Positions 49,542-58,457 of a DNA stretch of 64,000 bases are shown piece by piece (the stretch's first letter is position 1; every line of letters starts with the position of its first letter). The notes beneath the pieces are model-generated. The model was not told the origin of the DNA and searched no databases. It was given only the letters and a program-made list of their open reading frames with translations. The stretch is from assembly GCA_016197405.1 (NCBI GenBank), contig JACPVR010000024.1:124001-188000 (forward strand). Reading direction: 5' to 3'. The DNA is from Mycobacterium sp. (lineage in GTDB: Bacteria > Actinomycetota > Actinomycetes > Mycobacteriales > Mycobacteriaceae). Both the position numbers and the translations under genes were made by a program.

Positions 49542-51819
49542 GGCCGGATCTTACGTCCCCGCCCCGCGCGCGCAGACGCCAAAGTCCCCCCCAACAGCTG
49601 TTTAGGGGGGGTTCGTTACGCGCGGGGATGAAAACCGTTGACAGACCTGCCCGTTGCGCGGCCAGCAACTTCTGCTTGACCCCGCCGATGGGCAGCACCC
49701 GTCCGTTGAGGGTGACCTCGCCGGTCATGCCGACATCGGAACGCACATTGCGTCCGGTCGCCATCGACACCAGGGCGGTGACCATCGTGACACCCGCGGA
49801 CGGACCGTCCTTGGGCACCGCGCCGGCCGGCACGTGCACGTGGATCTTGCGATCCAGTGCCTTGGGGTCGACACCGAGTTCGGTTGCGTGCGAACGGACG
49901 TAGGACAGCGCGATCTGCGCCGACTCCTTCATCACGTCGCCGAGCTGACCGGTCAGCTGCAGACCCGATTCACCGTCGACCGCCCCGGCCTCGATGTAGA
50001 GCACGTCACCGCCCAGGCCCGTCACGGCCAGGCCGGTGGCGACACCGGGCACCGCGGTGCGTTCGGCCGACTCCGGGGTGAACCGCGGACGGCCCAGGTA
50101 GTCGACCAGGTCCGGTTCGTCGATGGTGATCGGTTCAGGTGTGGCAGCCAGTTTTGTGGTGGCCTTGCGCAACGCCTTGGCGATGAGCCTCTCGAACTGC
50201 CGCATACCGGGTTCGCGGGTGTAGTCCGCGGCGATCTTGCGCAGCGCCGCGTCGGTGACGGTGACCTCTTCGGGGGTCAACGCCGCCTTCTCGGCCTGCC
50301 GGGGCAGCAGGTAGTCGCGAGCGATGGCGACCTTGTCGTCCTCGGTGTAGCCGTCGATGGTCACCAGTTCCATCCGGTCCAGCAGCGCCGACGGGATGTT
50401 CTCGATGACGTTGGCCGTCGCCAGGAACACCACATCACTGAGGTCCAGATCCAGGTCGAGGTAGTGGTCGCGGAACGTGTGGTTCTGCGCCGGGTCCAGG
50501 ACCTCCAGCAGCGCCGCACTGGGATCGCCGCGGTAGTCCGAGCCCACCTTGTCGATCTCGTCGAGCAGCACGACGGGATTCATCGATCCGGCCTCGCCGA
50601 TGGCGCGCACGACACGGCCCGGCAGCGCACCGACGTAGGTACGCCGGTGTCCACGGATCTCGGCTTCGTCGCGCACACCGCCGAGGGCGACGCGGACGAA
50701 CTTGCGGCCCAGCGCGCGGGCCACCGACTCGCCCAGTGACGTCTTACCGACACCGGGCGGACCGGCCAGCACCATCACCGCACCGGAGCCACGACCGCCG
50801 ACGACCGCCATACCGCGTTGGGCACGCCGGGCACGCACGGCCAGGTATTCCACGATGCGGTCCTTGACGTCGTCCAGGCCGTGGTGATCGGCATCGAGGA
50901 TTTCCCGCGCCGACTTCAAGTCGGTGGAGTCCTCGGTGGAGACGTTCCACGGCAGGTCCAGGACGGTGTCCAGCCAGGTACGGATCCAGCCGCCCTCGGG
51001 GCTCTGTTCGCTGGAGCGTTCCAGCTTGCCGACCTCGCGCAGCGCGGCCTCGCGGACCTTTTCGGGCAGATCGGCGGCCTCGACGCGGGACCGATAGTCA
51101 GCCTCCCCTTCTTGGCCATCGGGGCCCAATTCGCCGAGTTCCTTGCGGATGGCCGCCAGTTGCTGGCGCAGCAGGAATTCCTTCTGCTGCTTGTCCATGC
51201 CGGCGCGGACGTCCTCGGCGATCTTGTCGTTGACCTCGACCTCGGTGAGGTGTTCGCCGGTCCAGTCGATCAGGACACGCAACCGCTCGGCGACATCGGT
51301 GGTCTCCAGCAGCTGACGCTTCTGTTCGTCGGCCAGGTACGAGGCATAGCCCGAGGTGTCGGCAAGCGCCGACGGGTCGGTCAGCTTGTTGACGTAGTCG
51401 ATGATCTGCCAGGCCTCACGGCGTTGCAGCATGGCCAACAGCAGTTTCTTGTATTCGGCGGCCAGGGTCCTGGCCTCCTCGGACACCGGCTCGTCGGCGA
51501 TCTCGTCGACCATGACCCACAGCGCAGCTCCGGGGCCGGTGGTCCCGGTACCGATATGGGCACGGCGTTCACCGCGGACCACCGCGGCGGTTCCGCTGCT
51601 GCCGGCGATACGCCCGACCTGCACGATCGAGGCGATCACCCCGTGGGTGGGGTAGCGGTCGTCGAGGCGCGGCGCGATGAGCAGCTTGCCGGAGTCGCTG
51701 GCCTGGGCGGCATCGACCGCGGCCTGGGCGGCGTCGTCGAGTGCAATCGGGACAACCATGCCGGGCAGCACGATGGGATCGGCGATGAACAACACCGGAA
51801 CCGAAATGGGTTCTGACAT
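49531..51819 (-). CDS. lon: Lon ATP-dependent protease with an aberrant C-terminus
   Basis: A 762-residue Lon protease that degrades misfolded and regulatory proteins. It has the N-terminal Lon domain, an AAA+ module (Walker A GPPGVGKTSLGESVARALG) and the protease domain with the catalytic dyad Ser674 (KDGPSAGVTM) and Lys715 (LPIGGVKQK), all intact. After VFIPARNEP (about residue 737) the conserved ending expected in Lon (an acidic DLxDVP-type stretch and the final helix, about 40 residues) is missing. It is replaced by 25 unrelated residues encoded partly by a C7/G7 hairpin. ATG at 51819 follows GGAGG. The enzyme may be unstable or altered, or the junction may be an assembly problem. Confidence 0.85.
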   Translation of the reverse strand: MSEPISVPVLFIADPIVLPGMVVPIALDDAAQAAVDAAQASDSGKLLIAPRLDDRYPTHGVIASIVQVGRIAGSSGTAAVVRGERRAHIGTGTTGPGAALWVMVDEIADEPVSEEARTLAAEYKKLLLAMLQRREAWQIIDYVNKLTDPSALADTSGYASYLADEQKRQLLETTDVAERLRVLIDWTGEHLTEVEVNDKIAEDVRAGMDKQQKEFLLRQQLAAIRKELGELGPDGQEGEADYRSRVEAADLPEKVREAALREVGKLERSSEQSPEGGWIRTWLDTVLDLPWNVSTEDSTDLKSAREILDADHHGLDDVKDRIVEYLAVRARRAQRGMAVVGGRGSGAVMVLAGPPGVGKTSLGESVARALGRKFVRVALGGVRDEAEIRGHRRTYVGALPGRVVRAIGEAGSMNPVVLLDEIDKVGSDYRGDPSAALLEVLDPAQNHTFRDHYLDLDLDLSDVVFLATANVIENIPSALLDRMELVTIDGYTEDDKVAIARDYLLPRQAEKAALTPEEVTVTDAALRKIAADYTREPGMRQFERLIAKALRKATTKLAATPEPITIDEPDLVDYLGRPRFTPESAERTAVPGVATGLAVTGLGGDVLYIEAGAVDGESGLQLTGQLGDVMKESAQIALSYVRSHATELGVDPKALDRKIHVHVPAGAVPKDGPSAGVTMVTALVSMATGRNVRSDVGMTGEVTLNGRVLPIGGVKQKLLAAQRAGLSTVFIPARNEPPLNSCWGGLWRLRARGGDVRSGRGL
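49562..49627. repeat. Nested inverted repeat with C7/G7 arms at the end of lon
   Basis: The outer arms are CCCCGCGCG (49562-49570) and CGCGCGGGG (49619-49627). The inner arms are C7 (49586-49592) and G7 (49605-49611). The centre is the palindrome AACAGCTGTT (49593-49602). The structure coincides with the point where the Lon reading frame stops resembling Lon. It could be a small palindromic repeat insertion, a terminator, or an assembly scar. Confidence 0.75.
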
Positions 51820-51830
51820 CAAACCTCCAA

Positions 51831-51853
51831 AGTTGATACTGATGCGCTCAACT
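51831..51853 (-). promoter_or_regulatory. HAIR-like inverted repeat upstream of lon
   Basis: AGTTGA (51831-51836) and TCAACT (51848-51853) form an inverted repeat with an 11-base spacer, 12 bases upstream of the lon start. TTGA-N11-TCAA has the spacing of the HspR box (CTTGAGT-N7-ACTCAAG) but the inner bases match only partly. In Streptomyces lon is HspR-controlled, so heat-shock control is plausible. Confidence 0.35.
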
Positions 51854-51881
51854 CGGATGGTGGCGTGTTTGTTCCCGGGGC

Positions 51882-53279
51882 CTATTCGACCGCTGCCAGC
51901 GCGTGCCGGACCTGGCTGCGGCGTTCCTCGATGGCGCGCCCGATCTCCTGCAGCAGCAACGGGTTGCGCAGCACCAGTTCTTCGAGGTGGTCGCGGTCGA
52001 TCTGCACCACCGTGACCTCGTCGAGGGCATGCGCCGAGGCCGACACGGGTTCCCGGGTCAGGGCGGTCTGGCCCAGGAAGTCACCGTCGGTCAGGGTGCG
52101 CACCGGTACCACCGCGCCGTCGGCGGTGCTGGCGGTCAGCCGGACACGGCCGCTGACCAGGAACGTCACCTGTTTGGGGATCTGGCCGGCGAGCTGCAGC
52201 ACCTCGTCGGCGCCGTAGCGGGTCAGCCGCACCTGCGATGCCAACGTCGTCATATCGTCGGAGGTCAGTCGCAGCGTCGGCGCGATGCTGCGCAGGGATT
52301 TGTCGATGCGCTCGGGGCTGGCGAAATCGTCCTCGGCCTCGTCGAGGTGCAGGCCGGCGCGCCGTGCGGCGTACCAGGCCCACCGCAGGAAGGTGGCGCG
52401 CGTGGCTCCGTCGTCGGCGGGTGAGCGCAACGGGATGGACGTGGAATAACCGGTGCCTCCGGTGGCGACGGTGCGCGGTGATGCTCCGCTGCGCAGGTGC
52501 GGCAGGCCTTCGGCCACGCGCGTCAACACGGCGCAGACATCGTCGGGCGGGTCGGCGAGACTGAATTCGGTCAGCACCGATATCGAGTGCATGCCCGGGG
52601 GCCGGCTCAGGTTCGTGAACGACGCCCCGGCCAGCACCGAGTTCGGCATGATCTGCATGCCGCTGCCGGTGTCGATGTGGGTGGCGCGCCAGTTGACCTC
52701 GACGACGCGGCCCTTCGCCGACGGGGTGTCGATCCAGTCGCCCAGCTGGAATGGCTGCTCGAACAGCAGCAGCAAGCCCGAGATGACCTGGCCCACCGAG
52801 TTCTGCAGTGCCAAACCAAGAACGATCGAGGTGATACCCAGTGCGGTGAAGAGCCCGCCGACATTGGCGCCCCAGATATAGGACAGGATCACCGCGAGGC
52901 CGACCGCGATGATGACCACCCGGGCAACGTCGAGGAATATCGACGGAATCCGCTTGCGCCAGCTGCCTTCCGGGGCGCCGTGGAACAGCGTGGCGTTGAG
53001 CCCGGACAGCAGGAGCAGCAGCACCAGGAAACCGAGCACGGTGCCGACGATGCGAACCGGGGTGGCATCCGCCGAGACATCGGAGGCCTCGACCAGAAGC
53101 AGCAGCAGAGCCGTCAGCGGCAGGATGTAGGTCCGGATCATCCCGACCGGCCGGGCCAGGCCGCTGCCGCGCCGGGTCAGCGCGTTCTGTATCTCGGTGA
53201 GCAGCACGAGCAGCACCGGCAGGGCTATCGCGACACCGATGGCCCAGAAGAACCAGGACCCCTCGAGCAGATCGGTCAT
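51882..53279 (-). CDS. MscS-family channel with C-terminal cyclic-nucleotide-binding domain
   Basis: A 465-residue membrane protein. Four or five helices in residues 1-150 lead to the MscS pore and beta domain (LFTALGITSIVLGLALQNSVGQVISGLLLL; GDWIDTPSAKGRVVEVNWRA), then a cytosolic domain. A CRP-type cyclic-nucleotide-binding fold lies at about 335-445 (VTFLVSGRVRLTA; DGDFLGQTALTREPVSASA). The phosphate-cassette arginine expected near RxA is not clear. The M. tuberculosis counterpart is recalled as Rv2434c. The upstream cyclase-like gene overlaps it by 4 bases, implying that a cyclic nucleotide or the receptor itself gates the channel. Confidence 0.85.
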   Translation of the reverse strand: MTDLLEGSWFFWAIGVAIALPVLLVLLTEIQNALTRRGSGLARPVGMIRTYILPLTALLLLLVEASDVSADATPVRIVGTVLGFLVLLLLLSGLNATLFHGAPEGSWRKRIPSIFLDVARVVIIAVGLAVILSYIWGANVGGLFTALGITSIVLGLALQNSVGQVISGLLLLFEQPFQLGDWIDTPSAKGRVVEVNWRATHIDTGSGMQIMPNSVLAGASFTNLSRPPGMHSISVLTEFSLADPPDDVCAVLTRVAEGLPHLRSGASPRTVATGGTGYSTSIPLRSPADDGATRATFLRWAWYAARRAGLHLDEAEDDFASPERIDKSLRSIAPTLRLTSDDMTTLASQVRLTRYGADEVLQLAGQIPKQVTFLVSGRVRLTASTADGAVVPVRTLTDGDFLGQTALTREPVSASAHALDEVTVVQIDRDHLEELVLRNPLLLQEIGRAIEERRSQVRHALAAVE

Positions 53280-55453
53280 TGCTGGCGGTCCATCAGTCGC
53301 CAGACCGGTTCGTCGGTGCCGTCGACGCTGACCTGCCCGGCGGCGGCGAATTTACGGGTGTCGCGCATGGCGTCGTAAACCCGCTCGGTGACATACACAC
53401 CGGGTTGTGGTGACCCGCTCTGCACCTGGTAGGCGAGATTGACCGCTGCGCCCCACATGTCGTAGGCCAGCGAGGACCGCCCCACCAGACCGCTGGTGAC
53501 GGTGCCGGTGTCGATACCGGCCCGCAACCGCAGCTGGCTTCCGGTCTCGCCGTTGAAGCGGTCGATGATGTGTTGCATCTCGGTCGCGAAGTCGACGGTG
53601 CGCCGGATGTTGTCCAGCCGCGGCACGTTGAGTCCGCAACTGGCCAGATATCCGTTGTGCAGGGTGCGGACCTGCTCGACACCGAGAGCCTCTGCCGCCG
53701 CATCGAATTCGCGCACCAGCCGGTTGACGATCGACAGCGACTCGTCCGAGCTCAGACCCTCCGACAGGTCGTCGAGGCCGACGATATCGGCGAAGATCAC
53801 CGTCACGTCCTGGTGATCCTGGGCGATGATCTCTTCACCTTCGCGGTACCGCTGTGCCACCGTCTCGGGCATCATCGACAACAGCAGCCGGTCGTTCTCC
53901 CGGCGCTGCTCGTTGAGCAGCTCCTCCTTGATCGACAGGTTGCGGCTCATATCGTTGAAAGCGACTGTCAGGTCACCGAATTCGTCTCGGGACAACACCG
54001 GCAGGTTGACGGTATAGTCGCCCGCGCTGATCTGCTGGGCGCCCGCCTCCAACCGGCGGATCGGCCGGACGAAAAGCCGGGCCAGCAGCATCGCCGCGAC
54101 GCAGACGATGAAGATGATCGCGACGGTCGACAACACCAGGGTGCGGGTGAACTTCGAAACCGGCGTAAACGCCTCGGCGGTGTCGATTTTCGCGATGACC
54201 GCCCAGTGCAGTCCGGGGATGTCGACCGGCCCGTACGCCTGCAACGTCTCGTGCCCCAGATAGTCCTTCGAGATCAGGGTGTCGCGTTGGCCGCGCAGCG
54301 CCAGTCTGGCGGCCTCCGAGGCCACCGGTTGAACCAGTGTCGTGCCGTGCTGGCGGATCGCCTCTTCGGCGACGTCCGGGGGTGTCCCGGCGTCGATGAC
54401 ATCTTTTTTGTACGCGTCCTGGTTCTCCAGGAACAACCGCGAGTCCGAGCGCATGAGCTCGTCTTCGCCGGAGATGATGGTCTCACCGGTCTTGCCCATA
54501 CCGGATTCTTCCCACCGCTTGTCCATGGTCATCAGCCGGTTGATCTTCGAGATCGGGAACTGCAGCGCCATCACGCCCTCGACGCGGCCTTTAGGTCCGA
54601 CGGGGGAGACCAGCCAGGCAGTCGGCTCGGTGGCCGGCTGGTAGTCACTGAAATCGGTGATTCCCACGTAATCCACGACATTGGACGCCAGCGCCTTGTT
54701 GTAGGCGTCGGTCAGATTGCTGGTGCGGTAGGGCCCGGTCAGCACATTGGTGCCGAGGTCGACGCCTTTGTATGCCGAATAGACGACATTGCCGCGCAAA
54801 TCGAGCAGCAGCGCGTCCTCGTATTCGAAGCGGCGGACGATCTCGCGGAAGAAATCGTTGAAACGCGCGTTCGCCGCCGACCACGCGCTCCCGTCGCCGG
54901 CATCGTCGTACTGCAACGCCCTGTCCCAGTCGTCGAATGGCGCGGTGTAATAGGCCTGCAGATACTTCTGCGCATTGGAGACCGGCAGCAGCGCGCTGAC
55001 GTCGATTTCCTTACCGGTCTGCGCCTTCTCATCCCGGGCGAACTGATTGTTGTAGTAGTCGATCAGCGACTGCTGCTGCACCGGCGAAATGGTCGCGGTG
55101 TTGAGCTGATCGAAACCGGCGGTGAACGCCTCGATCGCCTGGGTGGCGGTCGAACCGCGCGAATACACCACCAGCGAATTCCTCAGATCCGATATCTGGG
55201 ATTGCAGCTGGCGGCTCTGGCCCTGCCGTATTTCGGTCAACCTGTCGAAAACCGACGTGCGCAGGGAATCCCGGCCGGACTGGTAACCGATGGCCCCCAC
55301 CACAGCGGCCGAGAGCACGCTGGTGACCAGCAGCATTATCAGCAACTTCGATTGGATACTCATCCGGGACAGCAGTCGACGCCTGCCGGTTTTCCCGGAT
55401 GGTTTAGGCATCGCCGTGTCGGATTGTGGTGCGGAAAGCGTCGGCGTCGTCAT
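53276..55453 (-). CDS. Membrane receptor with a degenerate class III cyclase domain (Rv2435c-like)
   Basis: A 725-residue protein. It has a first membrane helix at about 30-55, a large extracellular sensor region (Cache-like, about 60-430), a second helix (LVLSTVAIIFIVCVAAMLLA), a HAMP domain and a class III nucleotide cyclase domain at about 535-715. Only part of the active site remains. The first metal aspartate (VIFADIVGLDDL) and the transition-state asparagine (AAVNLAYQ) are present. The substrate lysine is arginine, the second metal aspartate is asparagine (VRTLHNGYLA), the adenine-binding aspartate is alanine and the catalytic arginine is glutamine. Cyclase activity is therefore doubtful. 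ATG at 55453 is used. Confidence 0.85.
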   Translation of the reverse strand: MTTPTLSAPQSDTAMPKPSGKTGRRRLLSRMSIQSKLLIMLLVTSVLSAAVVGAIGYQSGRDSLRTSVFDRLTEIRQGQSRQLQSQISDLRNSLVVYSRGSTATQAIEAFTAGFDQLNTATISPVQQQSLIDYYNNQFARDEKAQTGKEIDVSALLPVSNAQKYLQAYYTAPFDDWDRALQYDDAGDGSAWSAANARFNDFFREIVRRFEYEDALLLDLRGNVVYSAYKGVDLGTNVLTGPYRTSNLTDAYNKALASNVVDYVGITDFSDYQPATEPTAWLVSPVGPKGRVEGVMALQFPISKINRLMTMDKRWEESGMGKTGETIISGEDELMRSDSRLFLENQDAYKKDVIDAGTPPDVAEEAIRQHGTTLVQPVASEAARLALRGQRDTLISKDYLGHETLQAYGPVDIPGLHWAVIAKIDTAEAFTPVSKFTRTLVLSTVAIIFIVCVAAMLLARLFVRPIRRLEAGAQQISAGDYTVNLPVLSRDEFGDLTVAFNDMSRNLSIKEELLNEQRRENDRLLLSMMPETVAQRYREGEEIIAQDHQDVTVIFADIVGLDDLSEGLSSDESLSIVNRLVREFDAAAEALGVEQVRTLHNGYLASCGLNVPRLDNIRRTVDFATEMQHIIDRFNGETGSQLRLRAGIDTGTVTSGLVGRSSLAYDMWGAAVNLAYQVQSGSPQPGVYVTERVYDAMRDTRKFAAAGQVSVDGTDEPVWRLMDRQQ

Positions 55454-55497
55454 CGATTGCAAAGACTAGCGGCGTAAACCATGTCACCGTGACTCAT

Positions 55498-55938
55498 ATG
55501 CCGCGCGCCTTTGATTTACAGCGTTTCGTCTCCGCACAGGACGATGCGTATCCAGCGGTGTTGGCCGAATTGCGGGCGGGCCGAAAACGCAGCCATTGGA
55601 TCTGGTTCGTGTTCCCGCAGCTCGCCGGGCTGGGGCGCAGTGCCACCGCGGCACACTACGGAATTTCCGGGCTGGCCGAGGCGCGGGCCTATCTCGATCA
55701 CGAGGTGCTGGGCCCGCGGTTGCGGGAGTGTGCCGCGCTGCTCGCCGATATCGAGGGCGCCTCGGCCGAGCAGATCTTCGGTTACCCCGACTATCTCAAG
55801 GTGCGCAGCTGTATGACGCTGTTCGCGCACAGCACCGAGGACAATGCCGTCTTCCTCGACGTGCTGGACAAGTTCTATCGCGACTTTCCCGACGGACGCG
55901 AGGATCCCGCGACGCTGCGGCTGTTGGACCGGTCCTAG
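55498..55938 (+). CDS. DUF1810 family protein
   Basis: A 146-residue soluble protein matching the DUF1810 family. Landmarks are FDLQRFVSAQDDAYPAVLAEL, the signature RKRSHWIWFVFPQLAGLGRSA and KVRSCMTLFA near the C-terminus. Function unknown. ATG at 55498 fits the family start; GTG at 55489 is also possible. It is divergent from the cyclase gene and convergent with the amylase gene, whose stop it overlaps by 4 bases. Confidence 0.88.
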   Translation: MPRAFDLQRFVSAQDDAYPAVLAELRAGRKRSHWIWFVFPQLAGLGRSATAAHYGISGLAEARAYLDHEVLGPRLRECAALLADIEGASAEQIFGYPDYLKVRSCMTLFAHSTEDNAVFLDVLDKFYRDFPDGREDPATLRLLDRS

Positions 55939-57248
55939 CGGGGCTGCAGTATCAGCCAGCCGTGTGCGGGTACCGCGGCCTGGCCGACGACCTGCTCGGG
56001 CGGGGCGCCGGTACCGGCGACGATCACCGCCTCGCCACGGCCGAAATCGGCCAGCCGCACCGTCGACGGTGCATTGGTGAGATTGAGCGCGACGATCAAC
56101 GCGTCGTCGCCACTGCGGGTTTCGTACACATAGTGCTCGTTGTCCAACCGCAGGGCTTCGGTTCGCGCGGCGTGCAGCCAGGGGTGTCTGCGGCGCAGGC
56201 CGATGAGGAACTGGTGCAGCGCGAACATCGCGGCCGCCTCGTCGTCGACCGGGATCGGGGGAGTACCGAATTCGGGCCGCACGGCGTCGTCACCGCCGGC
56301 GCGCTCCTCTTTGACCCCGCGGAATGCGAACTCGTCCCCGGCGTACACCGTGGGAACTCCGCCGATGGTCATCAACAGCACCAGGGCCAGTGCGACGTGG
56401 CGGACATCGATCAGCCGGCTGGCGATGCGGGTGACGTCATGGTTGCCGATAAAAGTCTGTGGCACAAAGGTTTCCAGGAACTCGTTGTGCCTGCGCAGCG
56501 CGTGGTCGAGTTCGTGGAAGTTGGCGTCGTTGATGGCGCTCCAGATCGCCTTCCACAGTTCGTACTGGGTGACGGCGTCGAAACCGGCCGCCGACACCAA
56601 TCCTGCGTAGTCGCCGTGGATGACCTCGGCGACGATCCACGCGTCGGGATGGGTGGCGCGGACCCGCGGCAGCACCCGCGACCAGAACCGGGGCGGCACC
56701 GCGTAGGCGGCATCCAGGCGCCAGCCGTCGGCGCCGCGTCCCAGCCAGTGCGACATCACGTCGGCGACATAGTCGACGACCTCGGGCTGGCTGTGGTTGA
56801 GGGTTATCAGGTCGGCGTGACCTTCGAAGCTGCGGAAGTCGCCGGGCCGTCCGGCGAACCAGCGGGCCGCCTCGGTGTCGCCTTCGAGTGCCGCGCGGTA
56901 GCGGGGGAAATCGGTGCCGACGTGGTTGAACACGCCGTCGAGCAGAACCCGCAGACCGCGACGGTGGGCCTCCTCGACGAGCTGGTCGAAATCCTCGTCG
57001 TCACCGAGGCGTGGGTCGATGCGGTAGTGATCGGTGGTGTCGTAACCGTGTGTGCGGGAGGCGAATACCGGCCCGAGTGCGATACCGGACGCGCCGAGCA
57101 CCTGCGCGTGGTCGAGCCATTCGGTCAGCCGGCGCAGCCGGTGCTCGGAAACATCGGCGGGTGGCTGCCCGGGCGGGAAGGCGCCGACGAATCCCAGCGG
57201 ATAGACGTGCCAGAAGATGGCGTGTTGCACCCAGTCCGGTTCGGTCAC
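55935..57248 (-). CDS. GH13 alpha-amylase family glycosidase
   Basis: A 437-residue glycoside hydrolase family 13 enzyme without a signal peptide, so it is probably cytosolic and acts on maltodextrin, trehalose or similar sugars. All four conserved GH13 regions are present: DGVFNHVG, GWRLDAAYA with the nucleophile aspartate, IVAEVIHGD with the acid/base glutamate, and FIGNHDVTR. A short C-terminal beta domain follows. Its GTG start at 57248 overlaps the end of a deaminase gene by 4 bases. Exact substrate cannot be read. Confidence 0.93.
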   Translation of the reverse strand: MTEPDWVQHAIFWHVYPLGFVGAFPPGQPPADVSEHRLRRLTEWLDHAQVLGASGIALGPVFASRTHGYDTTDHYRIDPRLGDDEDFDQLVEEAHRRGLRVLLDGVFNHVGTDFPRYRAALEGDTEAARWFAGRPGDFRSFEGHADLITLNHSQPEVVDYVADVMSHWLGRGADGWRLDAAYAVPPRFWSRVLPRVRATHPDAWIVAEVIHGDYAGLVSAAGFDAVTQYELWKAIWSAINDANFHELDHALRRHNEFLETFVPQTFIGNHDVTRIASRLIDVRHVALALVLLMTIGGVPTVYAGDEFAFRGVKEERAGGDDAVRPEFGTPPIPVDDEAAAMFALHQFLIGLRRRHPWLHAARTEALRLDNEHYVYETRSGDDALIVALNLTNAPSTVRLADFGRGEAVIVAGTGAPPEQVVGQAAVPAHGWLILQPR

Positions 57249-57724
57249 GGCCGGAACCGGGCTTCGTAGAGCGCTTTCATCTCGGCTTCGAGTTCCGGTG
57301 CCGGACCGTGCGCGGTGACACGCGGTGCGACCGTGCCGATCGGCAGCGGTGCCACCGGGGGCGGCGGCGCGCCCCACTCCTCGAGCCAGCCGGACAGCTG
57401 TTGTGATGACGTCGCATAGACGATGCGGCCCAGCCCCACCCAGGCGTGCGCGGCGGCGCACATCGGGCAGTGCTCGCCGGAGGTGTAGACCGTGGCGCGC
57501 ACCCGGCGAACCGGTGGCACGTTCAGTGCGGCCCAGCGGGCGATCGCGAATTCCGGGTGCGCGGTGGCGTCACCGTCTTTGATCCGGTTGCGATCCTCGA
57601 ACAGGACGTTGCCGTCGGCGTCGACCAGAATCGAGCCGAACGGCTCGTCACCGCTCTCCAAGGCCTCTCGGGCCAGCGCCACACACCGCTGGAGACGGCC
57701 GATGTCATCCTCGGTCAGTACCAC
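57245..57724 (-). CDS. Nucleoside/nucleobase deaminase (CDA fold)
   Basis: A 159-residue zinc deaminase of the cytidine/guanine deaminase superfamily. The zinc and catalytic motif is HPEFA (H-x-E), with GEHCPMCAAAHAWVGLGRIVY (C-x2-C), together with the N-terminal EALESGDEPFGSILVD. It resembles guanine or related nucleobase deaminases more than the tRNA adenosine deaminase TadA. GTG at 57724 is used. It overlaps both the rhomboid-like gene upstream and the amylase gene downstream. Confidence 0.88.
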   Translation of the reverse strand: MVLTEDDIGRLQRCVALAREALESGDEPFGSILVDADGNVLFEDRNRIKDGDATAHPEFAIARWAALNVPPVRRVRATVYTSGEHCPMCAAAHAWVGLGRIVYATSSQQLSGWLEEWGAPPPPVAPLPIGTVAPRVTAHGPAPELEAEMKALYEARFRP

Positions 57725-58389
57725 AGGTCCGCAGTGTACGCAGGACCGTCCCGCCGGGGACCACGACGACCAAGGGTCAACGGATAACAGGCCAAACCGA
57801 TCAGCAGCGCGCTGAAGTGCCCGATCGAGGTGAAGCTCGGGTTGAGCGCCAGTGCGGTGGTGACCGCCGCCAGGAAGGCGGCCAGGTAGAGCCATCGCCA
57901 GGGCCGGGCGATGCGGTAGGTCAGCACCCCGGCCAGGCCGAGCACGAAGTAGCTGACGCCGATATCGCGGGCGTTGATCAGCCGTGGCGAGGCCAACGCA
58001 TCCTGGATGTCGAGGTAGAGGGCGCCCTCGCCGATATAGGTCGCGACGATGTGCGCCACCAGCCCCACACCCAGCCAGCGCAGGGCACCGAGCCAGTGTT
58101 CGGCCGGGGCCAGGAAGAGGCAGAACACCACCAGATAGGGCCACCACTGCCTGCCGTCGATCCAGAACAGGCTGGAGAACAGCACCCGGACCGGATCGGT
58201 GGCCAAATGATGCAGATTCGTCGAGCCGCGCAACAGCAGCTCGTGCAGCTGCGGTCCGGTCAGGGAGTGCTGGATGAGGGTGGTCAGCGCAAGGAGTGCC
58301 AGCCAGCTGAAGGTCAACGGCGCAGCCGAGACGAAATGCCCGATCGCCTCGGTGGCGACCCGCCAACGGCTGCGCGTCGGCGACTCCAT
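57715..58389 (-). CDS. Rhomboid-like intramembrane protein
   Basis: A 224-residue membrane protein with about six helices. It shows a GVSYFVLG segment, where rhomboid proteases have G-x-S-G, and a histidine in a late helix (SIGHFSALLIGL), both in the expected order. The dyad may therefore be intact, but the G after Ser is Y, so activity is uncertain. ATG at 58389 is used. The open extension to 58455 has codons unusual for this genome and lies next to an SOS-like box. First gene of an overlapping three-gene operon. Confidence 0.7.
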   Translation of the reverse strand: MESPTRSRWRVATEAIGHFVSAAPLTFSWLALLALTTLIQHSLTGPQLHELLLRGSTNLHHLATDPVRVLFSSLFWIDGRQWWPYLVVFCLFLAPAEHWLGALRWLGVGLVAHIVATYIGEGALYLDIQDALASPRLINARDIGVSYFVLGLAGVLTYRIARPWRWLYLAAFLAAVTTALALNPSFTSIGHFSALLIGLACYPLTLGRRGPRRDGPAYTADLWY

Positions 58390-58457
58390 GAGTGCACAGG
58401 GTAGTTCGTGAGGCCGTCGGCCGGGCGGCACTTTTCTGTCGGACACTGCCGGCATTA

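Noticed and set aside
49562..49627. attC or integron-type recombination site at the lon end
   Set aside because: Although it is a hairpin, it lacks the conserved R and L boxes and there is no cassette or integrase nearby.
53570..55477. A 635-codon plus-strand open frame opposite the cyclase gene
   Set aside because: Antisense shadow; the minus strand encodes a clear receptor with HAMP and cyclase domains.
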